Position numbers and translations under genes: made by a program
Assembly: GCF_002104475.1 (NCBI RefSeq)
Contig: NZ_NBOF01000003.1
Coordinates: forward strand, 310,001-374,000
Source: Cognaticolwellia mytili
Lineage (GTDB): Bacteria; Pseudomonadota; Gammaproteobacteria; Enterobacterales; Alteromonadaceae
Length of the DNA stretch: 64,000 nt
Direction of reading: 5' to 3'
In this document: positions 50,675 to 59,397 of the stretch, piece after piece
Layout of the letters: every line of letters starts with the position of its first letter
Numbering within the stretch: the first letter of the stretch is position 1
The notes under the pieces: generated by a model
Database searches by the model: none
The model's input: the letters and a program-made list of their open reading frames with translations, nothing else
What the model was told of the DNA's origin: nothing

Positions 50675-51519
50675 AAATCGAATCCTTCTACTGTTGGTGT
50701 GCCCATTGCTCCAGGGTCATCAGTTAATAGGGTATTTTGACCAAAGAAAGGAAACTTCTTCCAGCCTAATTGCTCTTGCTCTAGCGCATGTATTGCAGCA
50801 CCAGGTAAACGCAATATTAAGAACAACATTTCAGCTTGCTTAGCGCTTAACCCTAAATCAAACATAGCGCTGGCAATAACACCTGTCATGCTAAGAGGGT
50901 ATGTGACCGACTGTTCAAGTTGACTTCTATTTTGCTGAAGCCAGGCGATAGCACCTTGTGGAAATATTACCGCTAAATGGTTTAGAGATTGTAGAATGGG
51001 TGTTGGACACGTATCGCCATGGGGCTCGAATCCGGGAGCATGCTCGTATTTAGACCAAATATCAATACGGCTATAATCTTGGTTTGGCGCCTTTAAATAG
51101 TTTTGCCAAGCTGTTAAGTTGCAACCTAAGTTGTGCCATTGTTCAACAAGCGTGAAGACTTCTCTTGCGCCACCATACTGCCCAGCACCAACGCCAATTG
51201 CGGCGATAAGTGATGCTGCAGCTGTGGAGCCGCCAACCCCTGCATTCATTGCGGCACGAATGCTTTCGTCACGCATGCCTGGATTGGCAATGATGATGGC
51301 TATTTTCTCGAGTAGACTCTCTTGCAGGGGGGTTGGGCGTTCCCCTGTAAATAGTAAGTACCAATAAGTACTCAAGCTAGATTTTGGCAAAATATCTTGA
51401 TAGACATTGTAGCCGTAGCAATAACTGCTTTTGGCAGCAAATGGGTTGTTTTGCTCAGGCTCTTCAAGCCATATCTCTGATTGATAGTTTGGCTTATTTA
51501 CTTGATTTGAATTAGACAT
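50671..51519 (-). CDS. Citrate-synthase-superfamily protein, catalytically degenerate (paralogue 1)
   Basis: The 282-residue protein is the same short citrate-synthase-fold type as its neighbour. GVGAGQYGGAREV (Tyr115) stands where GPxHGG normally has His. APGFEPHGDTCPT replaces the GFGHR region; His167 is one residue off the usual place and could still act. The Asp site reads PLSMTGV (Ser). LFLILRLPGAAIHALEQ is the recognisable C-terminal helix. It starts 2 bases after the TPP enzyme stops, with AGGAGG inside the end of that gene. The two paralogues may form a heteromer. Confidence 0.7.
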   Translation of the reverse strand: MSNSNQVNKPNYQSEIWLEEPEQNNPFAAKSSYCYGYNVYQDILPKSSLSTYWYLLFTGERPTPLQESLLEKIAIIIANPGMRDESIRAAMNAGVGGSTAAASLIAAIGVGAGQYGGAREVFTLVEQWHNLGCNLTAWQNYLKAPNQDYSRIDIWSKYEHAPGFEPHGDTCPTPILQSLNHLAVIFPQGAIAWLQQNRSQLEQSVTYPLSMTGVIASAMFDLGLSAKQAEMLFLILRLPGAAIHALEQEQLGWKKFPFFGQNTLLTDDPGAMGTPTVEGFDL

Positions 51520-51521
51520 GT

Positions 51522-53318
51522 TTATCCTCCTGGAGTTGCTGATTGAGTTGCTAAACCTTTTACACGCTGTGCCATAGGAGGGGTCTCATTAGGGTCAATG
51601 TATAAGTCAATCATGGTGGGTGCTTGCTTGCATCCAAGGCGATGCCAATCAATGGTTATTAATTCATTGATAGTTTTCACCTGAATGCCTTCAACTCCCA
51701 TTGCTTCAGCCATTTTTGCAAAATTAACCGTTGGCAAGTCAAAGCCAATTTCTTCAGCACCGCCTAGTTTTTGGCCATGTTTTACCATGCCAAGTCCGCT
51801 GTCATTAAAAACAACATAGATAACGGGTAATTGATGTTGTAGTGCTACTGTTATTTCTTGTCCTGCCATTAAGTAACTACCGTCGCCAGTAATACAGACG
51901 CTAGGTTTTCCGCTACCAATACAGTTACCCACTGCGGCACCAATTGCCCAGCCCATTGAACCAAAACCCATGGCAATATGATAATGGCCTAGTAAGTTTC
52001 TACTATGATGATAATGTGTGAACCAAGCCCAGATATTACCGGCATCTAAATGCAAGCGATATTCTTCAGGAATATATTTAGCAAACTCAGTTACAACACG
52101 TTGCGGTTTTAATGGGACTTCATTCGAATAACAACTTTCGGGTAAGTTGAGTTGAACTTGTGGGCCGCAAATGGCGCCCTGTTCGAGCAGGTGTGGTTTA
52201 GATATCAATGGATAGCTCCATGGTCCTAGCCCACTGGTTTTTTGTTTTATAATACGATTAATTTTTTTTAAAGTTGAGCCCAGATTACCACAGACATGGA
52301 GCTTCGCCATTGGTGTTCGTGAAAAGTGTTCACTATCTTCATCTATATGGATAAGCTTTTCACTTAATAGTTTACTGTTCCAGCCATTAGTTCCTAATTC
52401 TGAAATTTGTGTCCCTATGGCTATGATGATATCTACCTCTTTGCTAAGTAATGCATTGTTGGCACTTTCATGACCAGCAAAACCGAAAACACCATAATAT
52501 TGTGGGTGAAAACTATCTACCCAACGTTTTGCCGCAGGGCCAGCAGTAATAGCCGCATTGGTTAATTCAGCAAATTCAATAATTAAATTGATAGCGTCGC
52601 CACAATCGCGGCCTAGAAACAAAGCAATATGTTTGGAGGTGCATAAAATGTCTATTAACTTTAGTATTGCATTGTCATCTGTAAGAGTGGTTTTATTAAG
52701 GAGAATATTTGAAGTTAAAAGGGGAGGCGTATCTACTTTATTTCGCAGAATATCAGCCGGAATACTAATATGAGATGGGCCTGCTGGAATGCGAAAGGCA
52801 GCTAGTATTGCGGCGACTAGTTTGCTATTCATTTGTTCACTATGAGAAATCAGCGTATTGTAATTAGTGCAATAACGAAAAATTCCAACAGTATCTATCG
52901 CGGTACAGGATGATTCCTGTAGGGCATTTTTACCAAACTTTGGTAAGGGGGTTTGTGCTGTAATAACTAACATTGGAATATTATCAGCGTATGCTGAGGC
53001 AACACCGGTTAATAAATTTGTTGTGCCTGGCCCTGTCGTTGCGCAACAAACACCAAGCTTGCCTGTTTCTCTAGTGTAACCATAGGCCATGAATGCAGCG
53101 CCTGATTCATGGCGAGAAACAATGATTTTTGGGCCGCCACTTGATTGGTTTCTTGATATGGCGTCATAAAATGGTTCTATAGCGCCGCCAGGAACACCAA
53201 AGATATAATCTACTTTTAGTATCCTTAAATAGGTAATGATTAAATCGGCATTGTCCCATTTTACATGATTGATATCATTTTCAGGTATATTGCTTTGAAT
53301 TGATAATGACGAAGTCAT
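51522..53318 (-). CDS. Thiamine-pyrophosphate-dependent enzyme, acetolactate-synthase-like
   Basis: The start is set at ATG 53318 (about 598 residues) because GAGAGGG just upstream is a good ribosome site; the frame is open to 53378. It has the three-domain TPP fold: PYR domain with YIFGVPGGAIEP and the catalytic Glu in SRHESGAAFMAYG (Glu71), a middle domain, and the PP domain with CITGDGSYLMAGQEITVALQ. The family includes acetolactate synthase, oxo-acid decarboxylases and related lyases, and the exact reaction cannot be told by eye. It leads the operon with two citrate-synthase-like genes and no small ALS subunit, which argues against a plain acetolactate synthase role. Confidence 0.8.
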   Translation of the reverse strand: MTSSLSIQSNIPENDINHVKWDNADLIITYLRILKVDYIFGVPGGAIEPFYDAISRNQSSGGPKIIVSRHESGAAFMAYGYTRETGKLGVCCATTGPGTTNLLTGVASAYADNIPMLVITAQTPLPKFGKNALQESSCTAIDTVGIFRYCTNYNTLISHSEQMNSKLVAAILAAFRIPAGPSHISIPADILRNKVDTPPLLTSNILLNKTTLTDDNAILKLIDILCTSKHIALFLGRDCGDAINLIIEFAELTNAAITAGPAAKRWVDSFHPQYYGVFGFAGHESANNALLSKEVDIIIAIGTQISELGTNGWNSKLLSEKLIHIDEDSEHFSRTPMAKLHVCGNLGSTLKKINRIIKQKTSGLGPWSYPLISKPHLLEQGAICGPQVQLNLPESCYSNEVPLKPQRVVTEFAKYIPEEYRLHLDAGNIWAWFTHYHHSRNLLGHYHIAMGFGSMGWAIGAAVGNCIGSGKPSVCITGDGSYLMAGQEITVALQHQLPVIYVVFNDSGLGMVKHGQKLGGAEEIGFDLPTVNFAKMAEAMGVEGIQVKTINELITIDWHRLGCKQAPTMIDLYIDPNETPPMAQRVKGLATQSATPGG

Positions 53319-53338
53319 AATTTCCCTCTCTTTTAGCG

Positions 53339-53358
53339 AAGTTGGCGAATGCCAACCT
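53339..53358 (-). promoter_or_regulatory. Palindrome in the leader of the TPP-enzyme operon
   Basis: GTTGGC (53341-53346) and GCCAAC (53351-53356) are perfectly complementary around GAAT, with partial extension outward. It lies 22 bases upstream of the proposed start of the TPP-enzyme gene and just before its ribosome site. It could be an operator or an mRNA hairpin that limits translation. No T run follows, so it is not a terminator. Confidence 0.4.
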
Positions 53359-53398
53359 AGGCTAAAGTTTAGGAACAAAGTCAGTAAGAATATATAAT

Positions 53399-55921
53399 TT
53401 AAATTAACTCTTTGAGTTGCTTGGGAATATTGCTAGGGATAAAACACTCTTCAATAGGTTTAGGTTTACCTAAATGATAGCCTTGTGCGTAGGTAACGCC
53501 AAGCCTCTCAAGTATTATTAAAGTTTCTTCATTTTCGACAAATTCAGCAACGGTTTTTTTGCCAAGCGCTGAGGCTACTTCATAAATGGCTTTAACTAAG
53601 GCAAAGTCAACGCTGTTTGATGCTAAATCAACGACAAAAGATCCATCTATCTTGACTGAATCTGCTGGAATTTGCTTTAAATAATCAAAAGTACTAAAAC
53701 CGGTACCGAAATCGTCAATAGAAAACTTGCAGCCTAGCTTACCAATGCGAGAAATAATTTTTTTAGTTTCTTCAATATTACTTAAACTTGCACTTTCAGT
53801 TAGTTCAAAAATAATTCGTTCGGCTGCGACGTTATTATCTGCTATGGCTTCTTGGATGATAGGAACTAACCGCTCATCACTAAAACCTTGCGCTGATAAG
53901 TTAATTGCTATTGTATGTAGTTCAGAATGCTCTGCTAGGTATTTTATCGCTTTAGCAATCACTTGTCTGTCTAATAGCCTCATCCTGCCTTCTCGCTCTA
54001 GTGCAGGAATGAAATCGCCGGGTGGGATGATTTTACCGTCTAGTTCAAGCCTAACAAGGGCTTCATAATAAGCTATTTCTCTAGTTGCTATGGTAACAAC
54101 AGGTTGAAAATAGAGAATTAAATTATCGTCAGCGATTGCTTGATGTAACTTTCTTACCCACTCAAGACTTGCTTGTAATTCTTTACTGTGAATATCTTCT
54201 TGATCGTAAATATGTGCCATATTGCGACCCTGCTTTTTTGCCGCGTAAAGTGCAATATCAGCTTGTTTCATATATTCTTCAGCACTTTTCTCAATGCCAT
54301 TAACTTCTGATATGCCGATGGAACAATTAACTTTAAATAGTTGCTCATCTATTTTACAGTGATACTCATCGAGCAGTGTGCAAATGTTATCAGCAAGTTT
54401 TAAGGCTATAGTTTGGTTAGTGTTGGGTAACAGTAAGGCAAATTCATCACCGCCAATACGAGCAAAAAAATCCACTCTGCGCAACCTGTTACTAATCAAT
54501 GCTGAAATATCTCTTAATACGCGGTCACCATGGTGATGTCCTGCTGTATCGTTAATTACTTTAAAGTGATCTAAGTCTAAATAAAGCAAAGCATGTGGGC
54601 CGCTACCTCTCGTCGCTGTAGCTGAATATTGACTTAATTCAATTTCGAAATAATGACGATTAAATAAACCTGTTAGGCCATCATGCATGGCTAAGTATTC
54701 TAAATCATTTTGGGCTTTTTTACGTGATGTTATGTCATCAATGGTGCCAGAGATGCTGTAGCTTTTATCATCATTACACAAGGTTAGCTCTAAGCGAGCC
54801 TCCACCCAAAGATCGGTATTTAACTGGTTTTTTAATTTAAACTCCAAATGCAGTGAGTTTACTTGTCCGGTTAGAATCGGTTGTAATTGTTCACCAGAGT
54901 TAAAGCTTGAAAACTCTGTTGGCTCAATAAAATCAGCAAAAGCTAATCGCATGGAGTGATCTATTTTAAAACCAGTAAGCTTTTCCCAGGCTTTGTTTAG
55001 AAAAATAATCTGGCCAGAAGTATCGAGCTCAATAACAACGCTTCCTAATTGATCTAACAGTAATTGGTGTGCATCAAGTATTTGTTTATATTCAGTTTGG
55101 CTTTGCTGCAATGATTCAACTTTATTTGCAAACTGTTCGTTACTGATCATAAAGTCTTCACGGCGAGCAGCTGTTTCACAAACACGCCTTAACTGTTCTG
55201 CTCGAAAGGGTTTGGTGACAAAATCTGCAGCACCTTTTAGCATTAGTTCCTCAGCTAACTCCATAGTATGGTTTGCGGTCATAATAACTACTGATTGTGC
55301 TGAATTTTCGTGTATTATTTGATCGAGGACTTGATTGCCTGATAGTCCTGGTAACATGACATCGAGCAGCACCAAAGCATAATTATTTTCACGCCATAGT
55401 TTCAAGCCTAATTCACCGTCAGCTGCGGTATCAACAGTGAAACGATTGGATAGTATTCTTTCGACTAAGTGGCGAGTGTCGGGGTTGTCTTCGATTACTA
55501 AAACAGAAGTGTTGACCATATCCTCAAGAGGGGTTAGCTGGTTTTTATTAACAACGTCAAGTAACTTTTCGTGCTCTTGATATGGCACTAATCGGTTGAT
55601 ACCAAACTCTCTTGCTGTTGCACTTGCTATATGCTCACACCAGGTGTTTGCAACTATGACAAATGGCGTTTCTGCCGAACATTTAAGTACACCTGAACGG
55701 ATCATTCTTGCAAGGCGCCAGCCGTCAAAATTATCAAGATGGATACTGCTAATAACAAAATCAATTTGTTGTCTTTTTAATATTTGTATCGCTTCTTTAA
55801 TTTTTGAGGCAACGATGACTTTATACGAAGTACCATTATTTAATAACTGCTCTAACACGGTTAAATGTTCTAAATCAGTATTTAACAATAGAAGTTGCTT
55901 CGACTTAGTTGAAAACGTCAT
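53399..55921 (-). CDS. Response-regulator protein with PAS, GGDEF and EAL domains
   Basis: The ATG at 55921 follows CGAGGG; an upstream in-frame TTG is less likely. The roughly 840-residue protein has a first receiver-like domain (about 5-120) in which the phosphoacceptor Asp appears to be Ser (VISSIHLDNFDGW). A second, intact receiver follows (about 135-255, VIEDNPDTRHL, LLDVMLPGLSG). Then come a PAS domain (about 285-395), GGDEF with RIGGDEFALLLP and an upstream RRVD inhibitory-site motif, and EAL with YYEALVRLE, ELTESASLSN and DDFGTGFSTFDYL. It may make or break c-di-GMP; both motifs are intact. It lies 80 bases upstream of the TPP operon. Confidence 0.93.
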   Translation of the reverse strand: MTFSTKSKQLLLLNTDLEHLTVLEQLLNNGTSYKVIVASKIKEAIQILKRQQIDFVISSIHLDNFDGWRLARMIRSGVLKCSAETPFVIVANTWCEHIASATAREFGINRLVPYQEHEKLLDVVNKNQLTPLEDMVNTSVLVIEDNPDTRHLVERILSNRFTVDTAADGELGLKLWRENNYALVLLDVMLPGLSGNQVLDQIIHENSAQSVVIMTANHTMELAEELMLKGAADFVTKPFRAEQLRRVCETAARREDFMISNEQFANKVESLQQSQTEYKQILDAHQLLLDQLGSVVIELDTSGQIIFLNKAWEKLTGFKIDHSMRLAFADFIEPTEFSSFNSGEQLQPILTGQVNSLHLEFKLKNQLNTDLWVEARLELTLCNDDKSYSISGTIDDITSRKKAQNDLEYLAMHDGLTGLFNRHYFEIELSQYSATATRGSGPHALLYLDLDHFKVINDTAGHHHGDRVLRDISALISNRLRRVDFFARIGGDEFALLLPNTNQTIALKLADNICTLLDEYHCKIDEQLFKVNCSIGISEVNGIEKSAEEYMKQADIALYAAKKQGRNMAHIYDQEDIHSKELQASLEWVRKLHQAIADDNLILYFQPVVTIATREIAYYEALVRLELDGKIIPPGDFIPALEREGRMRLLDRQVIAKAIKYLAEHSELHTIAINLSAQGFSDERLVPIIQEAIADNNVAAERIIFELTESASLSNIEETKKIISRIGKLGCKFSIDDFGTGFSTFDYLKQIPADSVKIDGSFVVDLASNSVDFALVKAIYEVASALGKKTVAEFVENEETLIILERLGVTYAQGYHLGKPKPIEECFIPSNIPKQLKELI

Positions 55922-56426
55922 AAACCCTCGTCCATGAATGGTAATAATAGGCAATTAAAAAAGCGTTACTATATATTATTATAGCAGTGGATTGAAGTTA
56001 GTAAATGTCACTGATTGTAATCGTTTTAGATTGACTGTTAACTTCATTTTTACATTTTTTTAACAAGTTGGAGGGGGAAGTCGCTAGGTAGAGAATATCG
56101 AATATTCTCTGTTAGCTTTATAGACTTGAGCTTAGTGTCCATTTTAACAATGGCTTAATTAACTTGAAAATTAGATATTTAGAAAGAAACTCTCTGAACG
56201 TTATCAATATATTTATACTCTAAGTGCCAAGAGACGATATATAGCGCTGTTTGCTAGGTGTGAATATTACTTTTACATTAAATTGTACCTTTGTATTAAA
56301 GTTATTAATTTTAAGCTATGGCTAGACATTCAATAATTGACTTTTTTGGCAGTACTATGAACGATGTTAGAAACCAAAAAACTATTTTGGATGAATAACT
56401 AACCCGCTTATGGACCGAGTTGGCGA
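55922..56426. other. Gene-free spacer upstream of the GGDEF/EAL gene
   Basis: About 500 bases of AT-rich sequence with no supported gene. It holds a near-perfect palindrome AGAGAATAT-CGA-ATATTCTCT (56090-56110) and a purine-rich GGAGGGGGAAG just before it. Promoters for the minus-strand response-regulator gene are expected here, but I cannot pick one. Confidence 0.5.
56090..56110. promoter_or_regulatory. 21-base palindrome, possible operator
   Basis: Nine bases on each side of CGA are perfectly complementary (AGAGAATAT with ATATTCTCT). No T run follows on either strand, so it does not look like an intrinsic terminator. It is about 170 bases upstream of the GGDEF/EAL start codon. Confidence 0.4.
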
Positions 56427-56600
56427 ATGAAAAAATTTAATGGGCCTTTGAGCTTAACTAAGAAGGAAGGTGATTTACTTTTTTTAACGAAAAATATTAG
56501 CGCCTTTTGGAATTGGCATGTCGACGCTAATGAAGTGCACAGCTTAGAAAGTGAAAAACTATGGCTAATTATAAAAAGCACGAACTCAAAAATAACTTAG
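56427..56600 (+). pseudogene. Short possible gene relic (57 codons), origin unclear
   Basis: An open frame from ATG 56427 to TAG 56600 encodes a 57-residue peptide with a Trp-rich stretch FWNWHVDANEVHS, vaguely like the start of a PAS domain. No clear ribosome site or promoter is seen. It lies in an otherwise gene-free gap before glsA (minus strand). It could be a decayed fragment or chance; I do not assign a function. Confidence 0.2.
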
Positions 56601-56729
56601 AAATATGGAGGTACTAGTTAATCCAACCAATACAGAAAGTGCTTTAAAAATGTCATCCCAGTATTAATCCGTATTTCTGCTTAATACTTGGATGATAAAA
56701 TGATATTTTTTATATAAGCAATTATCAAA

Positions 56730-57662
56730 CTAATGATAGATTGATAAACCTAGCTTTTCTGCTAGGCTCGCAACTAAGTTCGTACCAACGACAGAGTTAC
56801 CAAATTTATTTAAAAGGGGGCTCCAAGTACAAATAACGCCATAGTTTGGTACTATGGCTACAATACCACCGCCAACCCCACTTTTTGCAGGTAAACCAAT
56901 CGAGAAAGCAAACTCACCAGATTGATCATACATGCCACTAGTCGATAATATCGCATTAACACGGTGGGCATCTTTTGGGGAACAGATTACATTTTTAGTT
57001 CTGGGATCAATGCCTTTATTTGCCAAAAACAATAAACTTTTTGCCAATTGCTCACAACTCATTGCTATAGAACACTGAGTAAAATACTGGCTTAGTACAT
57101 CAGGTATTTCTGCTTCAATATTACCGAAGCTTTTCATTAAATATGCCATGGCAGCGTTGCGATTACCGTGCGATAGCTCTGATTGGTATACATTATTGTC
57201 AATATATACACTTTCGTCACCTGAGAGTTTACGCATAAAACTTAAAAAAGCGAGCTTACTTGCAGAGAAGTGGCTAGCTAATACGTCGGCGATTAATAAT
57301 GCTCCAGCATTTATAACAGGGTTTCGAGGAATACCTTTTTCCCATTCTAGTTGAATAATTGAATTGAAAGGTTGCCCTGAAGGTTCCATATTGACCCGTT
57401 GCCATAAATCTTCGCCAATGCGATTCATAGCCATCACTAAGCCAAATACCTTTGAAATGCTTTGAATTGAGAATGCTACCTGATGATCACCAGCACCAGC
57501 AATCTTACCATCAATTGTCGCGACACAAACCCCTATGTGGTTAGCAGAAACCTTCGCTAACGCAGGGATATAGTCGGCTATTTTCCCTTGATTATCTAAG
57601 GTTTGCTGTGTTTGAAGTAAAGCTTGTAACTTTACTTGTAAATTAGAGATGTCTTTTATCAT
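56730..57662 (-). CDS. glsA: Glutaminase A
   Basis: Hydrolyses L-glutamine to glutamate and ammonia; beta-lactamase-like fold. The 310 residues contain the SxxK nucleophile in FSIQSISKVFGL (Ser68, Lys71), NPVINAGALL and the late GLPAKSGVGGGIVAIVPNYG with CTWSPLL. It is a single gene on the minus strand. A 249-base gap separates it from the HD-GYP gene, and nothing coding was seen in that gap. Confidence 0.95.
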   Translation of the reverse strand: MIKDISNLQVKLQALLQTQQTLDNQGKIADYIPALAKVSANHIGVCVATIDGKIAGAGDHQVAFSIQSISKVFGLVMAMNRIGEDLWQRVNMEPSGQPFNSIIQLEWEKGIPRNPVINAGALLIADVLASHFSASKLAFLSFMRKLSGDESVYIDNNVYQSELSHGNRNAAMAYLMKSFGNIEAEIPDVLSQYFTQCSIAMSCEQLAKSLLFLANKGIDPRTKNVICSPKDAHRVNAILSTSGMYDQSGEFAFSIGLPAKSGVGGGIVAIVPNYGVICTWSPLLNKFGNSVVGTNLVASLAEKLGLSIYH

Positions 57663-57911
57663 ACAGAGGCTTGTTTATGAAATTTTATTGAGGAATGTCA
57701 TTATGCACAGAAAATATTAGTTTCCTAGCGCTTTGTTTATGTTGTGTATTAGATGATACTATTCGAATGTTATGCTTAATTTACTCATTGATAAATCAAT
57801 TTTGTTAGATTATTTTATTTTTATAATTCTTACTTTCTCCCATTTTTGAAGCGTATAACAACTCAATCATCGCATAAAAGTGCTATATTGCGGGGAAAGC
57901 ATTACATCAGG

Positions 57912-59039
57912 TTAACTATATATATCGTCCTGAAAGCAACTTTGAATTAATTCGATCTCAGTCATATTATCTATTAGTGCATTTACACAATCTTCATCAA
58001 GTGTTTTTCCTGCCAACTCTCTCAGTGTTTTGCATGCCTTTTCATTACTCCATGCTTCTTTATAGGGCCTAACACTAGTTAAAGCATCAAATACGTCTGC
58101 TACAGTGACTATTCGTGCTTCAATTGGGATATTCTTACCTCTTATTTTGTTGGGGTAACCTTCACCATTTATGGCTTCATGATGTGACTCGATAATATTA
58201 CGAAGCATATCAATATATTCGATATTTTCTAGATCGAAGCTTTTTAGCAAGTCATCAATAATCTCACAGCCTATATTAGGATGCTTTTGCATAATATCTC
58301 TTTCAATTTGGGTCAGTTTTCCCGGTTTTAGTAGCACACTATCAGGTATGCCTATTTTGCCTATATCATGTAATGGAGAGAACATAAAAATATGCTCAAT
58401 GAAGTTGTCACTGAAATCGTATTTATCAGCTAGTTTCATTGCAATTAAGCGGCTGTAGCGTGACATGCGATCTAAGTGGCTTCCTGTTTCAGGATCGCGA
58501 ATGTGGGTGATTTCACCGGTCATTTTAATCGCAGCACCTAGCGTGTTAATCAGGTTACTTTCATTGAGGATCATTAGGGATATCAAATGTGCATAAATAT
58601 CAATTTGACCTAAAATTTTTTCAGTAAATACACCTTTTTTGTTCGAGTTAAAAAAAATCAAGCCAAAAAAATCACCATTTTTAAAAATTGGCAAAGTATA
58701 GCTAGCGGCATAACCTTCTCTGCCAATTCGTTTTTCGTGTTCACTACCTGTTTGTTCAAAAGTTAAAAAATTATTGATTACACGTGGCAAACCTCTTTCG
58801 ACAATGCGCTTTAGTGAAGGAACATCATCTAAATAGGCCTGATAGTTAGCTAAGGGGTTTTTATCAGAGCTACTGTGAATAAATGTTTTGATTAGCCCTG
58901 TTTTTGGGTCGTAAATAGCAACAGCAATACGAGCAATAAATGGAAAGACTTCGTTCATTGATCTATGTGTCGCGATTAACTTTTCATGCAATGATATTTT
59001 CTTATTAAGATAATCAAGTTTATTTAAGTGCTCAGCCAT
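57912..59039 (-). CDS. HD-GYP domain protein with N-terminal GAF-like sensor
   Basis: The 375-residue cytoplasmic protein has a GAF-like N-terminal domain (about 20-160, with GREGYAASYTLPIFKNGDFFG) and a C-terminal HD-GYP phosphodiesterase domain. The metal site is visible as SPLHDIGKIGIPD (His224, Asp225), the second pair in ESHHEAI (His286, His287), and the GYP signature NGEGYPNKIRG (294-296). It probably degrades c-di-GMP. No membrane helix or receiver is seen. Its ligand is unknown. Confidence 0.9.
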   Translation of the reverse strand: MAEHLNKLDYLNKKISLHEKLIATHRSMNEVFPFIARIAVAIYDPKTGLIKTFIHSSSDKNPLANYQAYLDDVPSLKRIVERGLPRVINNFLTFEQTGSEHEKRIGREGYAASYTLPIFKNGDFFGLIFFNSNKKGVFTEKILGQIDIYAHLISLMILNESNLINTLGAAIKMTGEITHIRDPETGSHLDRMSRYSRLIAMKLADKYDFSDNFIEHIFMFSPLHDIGKIGIPDSVLLKPGKLTQIERDIMQKHPNIGCEIIDDLLKSFDLENIEYIDMLRNIIESHHEAINGEGYPNKIRGKNIPIEARIVTVADVFDALTSVRPYKEAWSNEKACKTLRELAGKTLDEDCVNALIDNMTEIELIQSCFQDDIYS

Positions 59040-59397
59040 ATACTGTTTAAATTTGGTGTTAAGGTATTATTCATAATAGTCGGCCAATCTTAAAAGGACT
59101 ACTAAATTTAGTTTGATTAGATATTATACTGAGCTATATCAATTTAACCTTGTTATGAAGCTTATAAATTATGTGTGGTGCTTTATATTTATTAATGTGT
59201 TTTGCTGAGTGTTAAGCTAACATCGTCTGCGAAAGTATCTAATAAGCCTGTAACACCAAATAAAAATCAAAGTGATGCAGTGGTGGTGGGTTGATATCCT
59301 TATAACCTGTTTTTCAATGTGCAGCTTTATAATTAAGTAAAAATTTACTCATGAATTATGTGAATCATGTTATGATTTTCTCAGCTTTTTACGTGCT
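59040..59397. other. Gene-free spacer
   Basis: About 360 AT-rich bases between the HD-GYP gene and the solute-binding protein gene, both on the minus strand. No open frame, repeat or clear terminator was seen. The promoter of the HD-GYP gene should lie near its left-hand side, but no convincing hexamers were picked out. Confidence 0.4.

Noticed and set aside
49880..51519. The two citrate-synthase-like genes as one gene split by a frameshift
   Set aside because: Both align to the same part of the fold, each has its own start signal, and the 4-base overlap is a normal operon feature.
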